Positions 1 to 5,907 of a stretch of 8,702 nucleotides of DNA are shown one piece after another. Origin of the DNA: Pseudomonadota bacterium (GTDB lineage: Bacteria > Pseudomonadota > Gammaproteobacteria > Acidiferrobacterales > UBA6901). The stretch lies in assembly GCA_021785795.1 (NCBI GenBank), contig JAJYEK010000157.1, positions 1 through 8,702 of the forward strand, read 5' to 3'. The position numbers and the translations under genes were made by a program. Position 1 is the stretch's first letter. Each line of letters opens with the position of its first letter. The notes beneath the pieces were generated by a model. The model was not told where the DNA came from, did no database searches, and was given only the letters and a program-made list of their open reading frames with translations.

Positions 1-695
1 ACATGCGACTTCTGATTGCGGGGCTTAAGTACCTTTGCGCTCGGCACCGGAGAACCGCTGACCAGTCCGGCACTCTCGGCATAGTCGAAGATCCCCGACA
101 GGTATTGCCGCACGTTGCGCGCGACCTCAGGGGCGCGGGCTTCGATGCTCTTGAGCAGATCCGCCAGCTCGTTCTTGCGGATGTCTCCGAGAAGTTTCTT
201 GCCCAACACCGGCAGCACGTCATTTTTCAGTTCCCGGCGACGTTGTGCCATTGAGCCGGGCGCCAGTTTGCCCTCGTCACGCGCCAACCATGCGTCACAG
301 ATCGCTATAAACGTGTTGGACTTCGCTCTGAAGGCTTCTTCATCATGGCGGGCTTGTTCCTCTTGAACATAGTGCGCGGGATGGGTGCCGCGCTCGACCA
401 GCCAGCGGGCAGCCCGGTGAATCTGGCGGGCATCGGCCAGTCCGATCTCGGGCAGCGCACCGACCGCGTAGAGACCTTCCTTGCCGCCGATGCGGTACTT
501 GTAGCGCCACAGCCGACGTGGCTTGCCTTCTCGCCCCTTGGGCAGGACCAGCAGGAACAGCCCACCTCCGTCAGCCAGCTTGCGAGGCTTGTCTTTGGCC
601 GTGGCGGCGTTGACCTTGGCAGGGTTGAGGGAACGGCTCAGGGCGTCATCGTGCAGTCGCTCCTTGGCAGCCAGAGCCAGCAGGGGGTGCTTCAT
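1..695 (-). CDS. P4-type (DUF4102) tyrosine integrase, N-terminal part; runs off the left edge
   Basis: Read on the minus strand, the frame from ATG 693-695 stays open for 231 codons to the window edge. Residues about 20-100 match the DUF4102 (integrase arm-type DNA-binding) domain, including KLADGGGLFLLV (39-50) and a WRYKYRIGGKEG block (63-74). Residues about 127-215 look like the helical core-binding domain (AICDAWLARDEGKLAPGSMA, then ARNVRQYLSGIFDYAESAGL). The catalytic R-HxxR-Y domain would lie off the window, so activity cannot be judged. Family members integrate or excise genomic islands and P4-like prophages, often at tRNA genes. An in-frame ATG at 762-764 would add 23 residues. I prefer 695 because the extra stretch is built from the TACCCCCA repeats and is unlike the family. 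The ribosome-binding site is weak for both starts. The gene points away from the dsb operon, so the island interior probably lies to the left. Confidence 0.9.
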   Translation of the reverse strand, partial: MKHPLLALAAKERLHDDALSRSLNPAKVNAATAKDKPRKLADGGGLFLLVLPKGREGKPRRLWRYKYRIGGKEGLYAVGALPEIGLADARQIHRAARWLVERGTHPAHYVQEEQARHDEEAFRAKSNTFIAICDAWLARDEGKLAPGSMAQRRRELKNDVLPVLGKKLLGDIRKNELADLLKSIEARAPEVARNVRQYLSGIFDYAESAGLVSGSPVPSAKVLKPRNQKSH

Positions 696-717
696 AATGG
701 AGATTCCAGGGTTTCGG

Positions 718-935
718 TACCCCCAATGATACCCCCAGCTCGCCGGGATGGTCGAGGACAGCATGGGACCGGATTGGACAGAAAATGGCTTATTTATTGG
801 GTTTTTTGAGAGAAGGCTGGACGGTATGGAATGGCGGAAAACCATAATGAAAATCGCAGGTGGCGATCTTAAAATATGACATAAGTTATTGTTATAAATT
901 ACATAACGGTGTGTATATAACAGTAAATACCCCCA
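718..935. repeat. Three TACCCCCA motifs upstream of the integrase gene
   Basis: The octamer TACCCCCA occurs at 718-725, 730-737 and 928-935, always on the plus strand; the last two share ATACCCCCAG. The first two start 12 bp apart, roughly one helical turn, and lie 23-43 bp upstream of the chosen integrase start. The third lies about 190 bp further out, beyond an AT-rich stretch. Spaced copies like these, next to an integrase gene, could be arm-type integrase sites or operator sites for its control. That role is inferred from position alone. Confidence 0.5.
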
Positions 936-1220
936 GTAGCTAGCACGCATCCATGGTATCAGACAACCCTGGAGTTATGGCCTTATCTGGTAGGATTGTC
1001 GTCCGCACGCATTGATATCGAAGTACGTGCGAACATTTTCTCCACGATGCGGGATCCTTGCTAAACCGTTGTCGCTTTCCCACCAAATGCCGAGCGCTCA
1101 TGCGCCCAATGCGCACGGATCACCAGGGCAATTCAAAATTCATGTGTCAGTAACTACGAATGACGAACGACTCGGCAACCGTGTCGTTTAAAACTTGAGG
1201 ACAAATGTACCGTGGGTCGG

Positions 1221-1242
1221 GCTCGGTGTGTCCTCACCGAGC
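1221..1242. repeat. Perfect 8-bp inverted repeat (hairpin)
   Basis: GCTCGGTG (1221-1228) and CACCGAGC (1235-1242) are exact reverse complements around the 6-base loop TGTCCT. No T-run follows on either strand, so it is not a standard intrinsic terminator. It lies 169 bp upstream of the dsb operon start and could be a protein-binding palindrome or a remnant of a mobile-element end. Confidence 0.4.
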
Positions 1243-1322
1243 GCAGCGTTTCAGGGAATATAGTCGCGGTTCCCGACGTCTCTCCATCAGCACGACGCCA
1301 TAGCTGATGATATGGCGGGAGC

Positions 1323-1355
1323 TATCATATTGTCATAGTCTCATAGTCAATGACA
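1323..1355 (+). promoter_or_regulatory. Putative regulatory patch upstream of the dsb operon with tandem TCATAGTC repeat
   Basis: TCATAGTC is present twice without a gap (1333-1340 and 1341-1348). Around it, TGTCAT (1331-1336) and ATGACA (1350-1355) form a 6-bp inverted repeat. TATCAT at 1323-1328 matches a sigma-70 -10 box at five of six bases but has no good -35 at normal spacing. TTGTCA (1330-1335) resembles a -35 but has no matching -10 at 16-18 bp. The patch ends 55 bp before the dsbG-like ATG, a suitable place for a promoter or operator. No specific regulator can be named. Confidence 0.3.
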
Positions 1356-1410
1356 GGCCTGGCACTACCTGCAGCCGGGCCAAAATCAAAATAAACGCAA
1401 GGAGAGAGCG

Positions 1411-2004
1411 ATGTTGGTACGATCACCACGGGGGCATGCCGCAAGGAGGCTGAAATATTTGGCAGGCATGGCTGCGCTGATTTTCATGGCTTGGAACTGT
1501 GCGCATGCGGCAGTACCGAGGTCAGTGCGGGCCGCCCAGCTCTATGCGGGGCTTGCGAAAGCGAAATGGATCGCGTTCGGCCATGGGCCGAAGATTCTGT
1601 ATGACGTTTTTGATCCCAACTGCCCATATTGCTACCTGCTGTGGAATAAGCTAAAGCCTCTGATCGGTCCCGATCACCTGACGGTCCGGGTGGTGCCATT
1701 GGGGTATCTCACGGCCACCAGTTCACCGAAGGCCGCGGCCATCCTGATGGCCAAAAATCCCCGGAAGATGTTGCTGCGAGGCGAAAACCACTACTCCTTC
1801 CAGCACGGGATGCAGATTCCGCTGACAATCCCGAGCCGTGCTGTGAGCGGCGCCCTGCATTACAATCTCGATTTGGTGGAGGCCGCTGCCGGCTATGCGA
1901 TCGTTCCGATCCTGGCTTATGAGGATAAAGACGGCCAAGCCAAGTTTTTAATCGGTCCGCCGGGATCACAGACGCTCAAGAACCTCATTGCGCAGATCCG
2001 GTAA
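1411..2004 (+). CDS. Short DsbG/DsbC-like periplasmic thiol:disulfide protein
   Basis: This 197-residue protein starts with a signal peptide: basic residues at 4-15, a hydrophobic core at about 17-28, and a likely cut after AHA at 31-33. A thioredoxin-fold domain follows, with the active site CPYC at 71-74, the same motif as in DsbG. DsbG-like sequence continues around it: DPNCPYC, then VVPLGYLTATSSPKAAAILM, and a cis-proline position at V165-P166. Such proteins reduce or isomerise cysteines in periplasmic substrates and are kept reduced by DsbD. The start is well supported: AAGGAG at 1399-1404 stands 6 bases before the ATG. Family members are usually about 230-250 residues because they carry an N-terminal dimerisation domain. 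Here only about 30 residues separate the signal peptide from the thioredoxin fold, so that domain appears absent. The stop TAA overlaps the dsbD ATG by one base. A DsbA-like oxidase is less likely given CPYC and the dsbD partner. Confidence 0.85.
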   Translation: MLVRSPRGHAARRLKYLAGMAALIFMAWNCAHAAVPRSVRAAQLYAGLAKAKWIAFGHGPKILYDVFDPNCPYCYLLWNKLKPLIGPDHLTVRVVPLGYLTATSSPKAAAILMAKNPRKMLLRGENHYSFQHGMQIPLTIPSRAVSGALHYNLDLVEAAAGYAIVPILAYEDKDGQAKFLIGPPGSQTLKNLIAQIR

Positions 2005-3833
2005 TGGCAACGGCAAGGGTGCGGTCGTTGTGGGTCGGCATCTTCGCAGTGCTCGGATTGTCGGGCCTTGCCCAGGGGCGCCTGCTGCCGCCTAATCAGG
2101 CGTTTCGTTTTACTGCCAAGCTGGCACCGAATCACCGTCTCGATGTCCGATGGATGGTGGCACCGGGCTATCATCTCTATCGCGACCACGTACACCTGAA
2201 GATTGGCCCGGCACCTGTCGCTTTGACGCCTTATCAGCTGCCGAAGGGGCAGACGCTCGCGCTTCCGGGTCTGGGGAGCATACCGGTCTATTTCAAGACC
2301 ATTGCTCTCGTCATGCACTACCATCTGCAGGGCGCAGTGCCGACTGCGCTCTTCGTGACCAGTCGCTATCAGGGCTGCTCCAACACCGGCACCTGTTATC
2401 CGCCGATCACCACTACAGTAGCGCTGCCGCTGCCGGCGGCACGGGCGGGCGTTTCGCCCGTCGCGGCCGCCCCCTTAAGGCCGGTAGCCGGGCTACCTTT
2501 GCGTGTGCCGCCGTCTGCCAAGACGCCCGCGATCCACGGGTTCTACGCCACCGTCTTGCGCGGCAACATGTGGCTCACCTTGGGATTATTTTTTGTTCTG
2601 GGCATCGGGCTTACCTTCACGCCGTGCGTCTTCCCCATGATCCCGATCCTGTCGGCGCTGATCGTAGGCCAAGGCAGTGGTGGCGATAATTCCCGGCAGG
2701 CGCGCGGCCGCGCCTTTCGGCTGTCGTTGGCGTATATCAGTGGCATGACTCTGACCTATACCGGGGCGGGAATCCTTGCGGCCCTGAGCGGCGCCTACCT
2801 GGCAGCGTTTTTCCAGAATCCGTGGGTGCTGGGAGTCTTTAGCGGAGTGTTCGTGCTGCTGGCGCTGTCGATGTTTGGTTTCTACGATCTGCAGTTTCCG
2901 GCGGTAATCCGCGAGCGGTTTCTCGCCGTCGGCCGCGGCGGGCACCTGGTTGGCAGTTTCGTCATGGGAGCATTGGCGGTAATGATCGTCAGCCCGTGTA
3001 TTGCCGCGCCTTTAGCCGGCGCGCTTTTGTATATTTCCCAGACCGGCAATGTCGTGCTGGGGGGTAGCGCGCTGCTGGCGCTGAGCGTCGGCATGGGACT
3101 GCCGCTGCTCATCATCGGCACCTCGGCGGGGCACCTGCTGCCGCGCGCCGGGCGCTGGATGGATACTGTCAAGGCGGTATTCGGGGTCTTGTTGCTTGGG
3201 GTCGCCATCGTGCTGGCGTCCCGCATTATCCCGGGACCCGTTACTCTCGCCATGTGGGCGTTGCTGGCACTGGTGGTGGCGGTGTACATCGGCGCCTTTG
3301 ATTCGGTCGCACCGGGGGTGTCAGGATGGCGACGGCTGGGGAAGGGCGTTGGCCTGGCGCTGTTTGCCTATGGACTGGCACTTGGATCCGGGGCATTACG
3401 GGGGGGCAGCAACGTCCTGGCGCCCTGGCCGTCCTCGCCACATCCGCCTGCGTTCACCCCCCGCCGCCTGTCCGCGCCGACGCGGGCCTTTCACACGGTG
3501 ACCAGCCTGCCGCCATTCCAGGCGGCGCTCGCCGCCGCCCGCGGACGACCGGTGCTGGTGGATTTCTGGGCTACCTGGTGTCTTGATTGCAAAGCCATGG
3601 ATACCATCACCTTCGCCGATCCGCGGGTGCAGCCGATGCTGGCGACGATGGCGCTGATCCGTGTCGACGTCACGAAAAATAACGCCGCGACCGAGGCAGT
3701 CTTGCACAAATTCGGCCTCTTCGGTCCGCCTGCCATACTGCTCTTTGATGCCAAAGGCCGCCTGGAGGGACGCTACCCGGGGTATGAGGGACCGCTGACT
3801 TTGCGGCGGCGATTACGGAGGGTGGACCAGTGA
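2004..3833 (+). CDS. dsbD: Thiol:disulfide interchange protein DsbD (membrane electron transporter)
   Basis: This 609-residue protein has all three DsbD domains (565 residues in E. coli). It opens with a signal peptide (about 1-25). The periplasmic alpha domain (about 27-140) has the redox pair C125 and C131 in YQGCSNTGTCYPP, matching the E. coli YQGCADAGFCYPP. The beta domain has about eight membrane segments between 185 and 465, with its two buried cysteines in FTPCVFPMIP (C208) and SPCIAAPLAG (C332). The C-terminal thioredoxin-like gamma domain has WCLDC (C526, C529) and a FGPPAIL cis-proline loop at about 573-579. Electrons pass from cytoplasmic thioredoxin through beta and gamma to alpha, then to periplasmic DsbC/DsbG-type partners. 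The ATG shares one base with the stop of the upstream DsbG-like gene (TAATG), which implies translational coupling and a common function. All six redox cysteines are present, so the protein looks functional. A proline-rich linker (about 472-492) precedes the gamma domain. Confidence 0.96.
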   Translation: MATARVRSLWVGIFAVLGLSGLAQGRLLPPNQAFRFTAKLAPNHRLDVRWMVAPGYHLYRDHVHLKIGPAPVALTPYQLPKGQTLALPGLGSIPVYFKTIALVMHYHLQGAVPTALFVTSRYQGCSNTGTCYPPITTTVALPLPAARAGVSPVAAAPLRPVAGLPLRVPPSAKTPAIHGFYATVLRGNMWLTLGLFFVLGIGLTFTPCVFPMIPILSALIVGQGSGGDNSRQARGRAFRLSLAYISGMTLTYTGAGILAALSGAYLAAFFQNPWVLGVFSGVFVLLALSMFGFYDLQFPAVIRERFLAVGRGGHLVGSFVMGALAVMIVSPCIAAPLAGALLYISQTGNVVLGGSALLALSVGMGLPLLIIGTSAGHLLPRAGRWMDTVKAVFGVLLLGVAIVLASRIIPGPVTLAMWALLALVVAVYIGAFDSVAPGVSGWRRLGKGVGLALFAYGLALGSGALRGGSNVLAPWPSSPHPPAFTPRRLSAPTRAFHTVTSLPPFQAALAAARGRPVLVDFWATWCLDCKAMDTITFADPRVQPMLATMALIRVDVTKNNAATEAVLHKFGLFGPPAILLFDAKGRLEGRYPGYEGPLTLRRRLRRVDQ

Positions 3834-3861
3834 GCAGCGGCAGAGATTCCAAATTCTGTAT

Positions 3862-3886
3862 CCGCCCGTGTTGGGCGGCAACGTTT
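3862..3886 (+). terminator. Probable weak intrinsic terminator after dsbD
   Basis: CCGCCC (3862-3867) and GGGCGG (3873-3878) form a perfect 6-bp GC stem around the loop GTGTT, 28 bases after the dsbD stop. A short T-run (TTTT, 3883-3886) follows after a CAACG spacer. Stem and position suit termination of the dsb operon, but the displaced, short T-run makes this a weak example. Confidence 0.5.
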
Positions 3887-3902
3887 TCGGTTGCTTAACA
3901 TT

Positions 3903-3959
3903 TAGATCAATGGTAGATCTGGCTGTATTGCTGACGAGCGGTAGATCCATAACTATACG
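3903..3959 (+). promoter_or_regulatory. Candidate original metE promoter region with three TAGATC repeats
   Basis: TAGATC occurs at 3903-3908, 3914-3919 and 3942-3947; the last two are extended to GGTAGATC. Overlapping this, CTGACG (3931-3936) and TATACG (3954-3959) form a -35/-10 pair with a 17-bp spacer, each matching consensus at four of six bases. The patch lies after the dsbD terminator and, if the intron is removed on paper, ends about 40 bp before the metE ATG, where a promoter would be expected. It is now nearly 2 kb away from metE. The promoter match is weak and the repeats are not assigned to any regulator. Confidence 0.3.
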
Positions 3960-3968
3960 GAAGTCGGA

Positions 3969-4002
3969 GTAGGGATGCCCATTACTGAACACCCCCTCCA
4001 CA
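3969..4002 (-). ncRNA. Probable group II intron domain VI and 3' splice site
   Basis: Directly after domain V, the minus strand has AGGGGGTG and, 12 bases later, CATCCCT. They pair with one bulged G to form a short stem, as expected for domain VI. The sequence then ends AC, a usual intron 3' end. An A at 3976 is eight bases from that end and is a candidate branch-point adenosine. The stem is short and the exact splice site is inferred. Confidence 0.5.
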
Positions 4003-4035
4003 GATCCGGACGAGCGGCATTACCGCATCCGGCTC
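4003..4035 (-). ncRNA. Group II intron domain V (catalytic hairpin)
   Basis: On the minus strand a 33-base hairpin begins GAGCCGGATGCGG and ends CTCGTCCGGATC. The lower stem pairs GAGCCGGA with TCCGGATC with one G-A mismatch. The upper stem pairs GCGG with CCGC around a short loop, and the unpaired bases between fit the domain V bulge. The AGC catalytic triad is at 4034-4032. The 5' strand also encodes the last four residues of the maturase (SRMR), and the loop contains its TAA stop. Confidence 0.88.
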
Positions 4036-5516
4036 CCACCTTGGGTGACAACGCCCAAGCGCACGAGTGGATAAGGGTGGCAGATGCGGGCGGGCGGGAG
4101 CCAATGGTTGATCAGGGGTCGCATGCGACGCCACGGCAAGTGATTGCCCTGGCTGCGTCGACGCAGCACCGACCACCACAGCCGGCCGACCGCGCCTCGG
4201 AAGGCACCGATCGCAGGGCCGTTCATGGGAACGCCAAAGTAGCGCACATGACCCAGAACGACCGCACGCAGATAGCTGCCAACCGTTGGGATGGGGTCGT
4301 GCATGCGAGCTCTCAGTTCGGCTTTCACCGCCCGCAGCTTCGCCTGCCACCGTTTTCGCATCGTCTGGCGCAGCACCGTAAAGCCACCCTTGCGCGTCTT
4401 CCCGCAACTGTGCGTGAAGCCCAGAAAGTTGAAGCTCCCCGGCGCCCCCCGATCACCGCGTTTTTGTCGATTCGACCGTGCATGGCGGCCGAACTCGATG
4501 AGTCGCGTCTTCTCGGGATGCAGCTTAAGGCCAAAGTGCGCGAACCGTTCGCGCAGCTCAGCCAGGAACCGCTCGGCCTCGATTCGATGCTCGAACCCGA
4601 CGACAAAGTCATCCGCAAAGCGCACGACAATCACATCGCCGAGCGCCTGCTTCTGTCTCCATCGCTGGGCCCACAGGTCGAACACATAGTGCAGGTAGAT
4701 ATTAGCCAGCAGCGGACTCACACTTCCGCCCTGAACCGTACCGACCTCACTGTGGGTTCGCTTGCCCTCCTCCAGCACACCGGCTGCCAGCCATTTCTGG
4801 ATGAGCCGCACGATGCGCTTATCTGCCACACGGTGCTCGATGAACTTCACGAGCCACGCATGCTTCAATGTATCAAAGAAGCTGCGCAGATCTGCATCGA
4901 GCACCCAGTTCACTTTCTTCGTTGTGATCCCGACCGTCAACGCATCCAGCGCCTGATGCGGGCTGCGTTTGGGCCGGAAGCCGTACGAGAAGCCGAGAAA
5001 GTCCTCCTCGTAGATCGCGTTCAACACCTCGACGACAGCGCGCTGGACGATCTTGTCTTCCAGCACGGGCACCCCCAACGGGCGCTGCCCACCGTCGCCT
5101 TTCGGTATGAAGACTCTACGCACGGGTCTCGCCCGGTACGCGCCCCGCTTGAGCCGCGCCGACAGGTCCTGAAGGTTGCCCTCCAGGCCCTCCCGGTAGT
5201 GCTGCCAGGTCTCGCCATCCACGCCCGCGGCAGCGTCTCGCTTGATCGCGAGGAAGGCTGTTCGCAGTCGTTCGATGTCGTACACAGGGTGCAGAAGCGC
5301 GGTGAACCGCTGTTTCTTGTCCTCTTTTGCTACTTGTCGTATCCGCTCGAGCGCGCTGTGCACACCTTCCCGGCTCTGGGTCCGGAGTGTGTTGCCTTCG
5401 GGCAGATTCCCCTTGGTCCGACCCCTTCCCTCCATCGCCTCCGCAGCCGGTCCTTCGGCCTTGTTCGGCGACTTCGCGGGTACTATGGATCGGTCCGACT
5501 TCCCACCGGCGTTCAT
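4020..5516 (-). CDS. ltrA: Group II intron-encoded reverse transcriptase/maturase
   Basis: This 498-residue protein has the ordered reverse-transcriptase motifs: RRVFIPKGDGGQRPLGVPVL (133-152), FSYGFRPKRSPHQALDAL (176-193), DADLRSFFD with catalytic Asp209 (207-215), GTVQGGSVSPLLANIYLH (259-276), the catalytic FADD box (300-303) and FNFLGFTH (362-369). Residues about 375-485 form the maturase (X) domain, ending in LPPARICHPYP (473-483). No HNH endonuclease follows, so target cleavage by this protein is not expected; such introns usually prime from nascent strands at replication forks. The protein helps the intron RNA fold and splice, then reverse-transcribes it into new sites. FADD replaces the usual YADD; both aspartates needed for catalysis are present. 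The stop codon lies inside ribozyme domain V. The reading frame is unbroken, so the protein is probably functional. Confidence 0.95.
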   Translation of the reverse strand: MNAGGKSDRSIVPAKSPNKAEGPAAEAMEGRGRTKGNLPEGNTLRTQSREGVHSALERIRQVAKEDKKQRFTALLHPVYDIERLRTAFLAIKRDAAAGVDGETWQHYREGLEGNLQDLSARLKRGAYRARPVRRVFIPKGDGGQRPLGVPVLEDKIVQRAVVEVLNAIYEEDFLGFSYGFRPKRSPHQALDALTVGITTKKVNWVLDADLRSFFDTLKHAWLVKFIEHRVADKRIVRLIQKWLAAGVLEEGKRTHSEVGTVQGGSVSPLLANIYLHYVFDLWAQRWRQKQALGDVIVVRFADDFVVGFEHRIEAERFLAELRERFAHFGLKLHPEKTRLIEFGRHARSNRQKRGDRGAPGSFNFLGFTHSCGKTRKGGFTVLRQTMRKRWQAKLRAVKAELRARMHDPIPTVGSYLRAVVLGHVRYFGVPMNGPAIGAFRGAVGRLWWSVLRRRSQGNHLPWRRMRPLINHWLPPARICHPYPLVRLGVVTQGGSRMR

Positions 5517-5875
5517 TGTCGGCGTCCGTCTTTTGACTTCCCGACACGCTCTGCGGATCTTACGATCGTAGAGGCCGATGGGATCTCCCGGTTCCCGGGC
5601 AAAGTGCGTCCGTACATGCGTGGGGTCTCTGACCGCGCAGGGTCCCGGAGCGTCTCGCCAGAACGACGCCCCGGGTTTTGCCTTCCGCCTTCCTCCACGG
5701 CGTCGGCACCCCGAAGTAACCCACCTCGCGGTGGGGCATGGATTTCGCGGCTCAATACCCAGCCTGCACGTTCCCCTGTCAACGCTTCACCGTCGCCCTT
5801 ACGGACGCCGATGCATGACTCGGAGCCAATGTGGTTGGCTAAACCTTCATTGTATGAAACTTTCATTCACAACAC
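5517..5875 (-). ncRNA. 5' ribozyme portion of the group II intron (domains I to part of IV)
   Basis: These 359 bases between the predicted 5' splice site and the maturase ATG hold no gene on the minus strand and are where domains I-III must lie. TTTGCC at 5603-5598 (intron bases 273-278) is a candidate exon-binding site 1, exactly complementary to GGCAAA just before the intron. GGTTTA at 5845-5840 (intron bases 31-36) is exactly complementary to the next exon bases, TAAACC, but lies much nearer the 5' end than exon-binding site 2 usually does. A perfect ATGAAA-C-TTTCAT palindrome lies at 5854-5866. I did not fold domains I-III in full. Confidence 0.65.
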
Positions 5876-5878
5876 TTT

Positions 5879-5893
5879 GCCGGTTTAACCGGC
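5879..5893. repeat. Perfect 15-bp palindrome between intron and metE
   Basis: GCCGGTTTAACCGGC is an exact inverted repeat around a central T, 14 bp before the metE ATG and starting three bases outside the predicted intron end. As RNA it could form a GCCGG/CCGGC hairpin; as DNA it could be a dimeric-regulator operator. It overlaps the bases predicted to pair with the intron, so it may also be part of the intron target. It overlaps no MetR-type TGAA-N5-TTCA site. Confidence 0.5.
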
Positions 5894-5907
5894 GCACAGA
5901 GGACGTC

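Larger units (their letters stand above)
696..1410. other. Intergenic region without a recognisable gene between integrase and dsb operon
   Basis: I see no credible coding frame on either strand. Bases about 780-935 are clearly more AT-rich than the flanks, with runs such as TTATTGTTATAAATTACATA; the integrase promoter, firing leftwards, is probably here, but many -10-like words compete. Bases about 960-1300 show no sequence I recognise. No tRNA 3' end (no GGTTCGA-type T-loop on either strand) is visible, so the usual attachment site of this integrase family is not evident. If the integrase marks an island end, the junction with chromosomal DNA should fall in this stretch, but no repeat pair marks it. 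Confidence 0.6.
3969..5875 (-). mobile_element. Group II intron, apparently complete, antisense to metE
   Basis: On the minus strand the element runs from a 5' ribozyme part (about 5875-5517), through a reverse transcriptase/maturase gene, to domains V and VI (4035-3969). The length of about 1.9 kb is normal for introns whose protein lacks an endonuclease domain. The 5' end at 5875 begins GTGTT, one base off the GUGYG consensus. It was chosen because the six bases before it, GGCAAA (5881-5876), are complementary to TTTGCC inside the intron at 5603-5598. The 3' end at 3969 closes a domain VI-like hairpin and ends in AC. Both ends may be off by several bases. The host site is the 5' leader of metE, read in the opposite direction. 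Confidence 0.82.

Noticed and set aside
290..305. A stretch within the integrase core-binding domain briefly considered as a separate signal.
   Set aside because: It is ordinary coding sequence of the integrase; the finding entered at this position carries no claim and should be ignored.
345..809. Open frames of 154 and 83 codons on the plus strand across the integrase.
   Set aside because: The minus strand carries a clear DUF4102 integrase over the same bases; the plus-strand frames have no recognisable features.
1360..1374. TGGCAC followed by TGCAG, resembling a sigma-54 promoter upstream of the dsbG-like gene.
   Set aside because: Only 8 bases separate the GG and GC elements, whereas sigma-54 promoters need 10.
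5855..5865. TGAA-ACT-TTCA, resembling a MetR operator near metE.
   Set aside because: The spacer is 3 bases rather than the 5 of the MetR consensus, and the site lies inside the predicted intron 5' end, where it is better explained as a ribozyme hairpin.
3975..5888. A 637-codon open frame on the plus strand opposite the intron maturase.
   Set aside because: It mirrors the maturase gene and ribozyme on the other strand, shows no recognisable domain and consists of low-complexity Arg/Pro/His-rich sequence typical of antisense frames in GC-rich DNA.
5578..5907. In-frame upstream extension of metE by 110 codons.
   Set aside because: MetE homology begins exactly at 5908, which has its own ribosome-binding site; the extension is antisense intron sequence.
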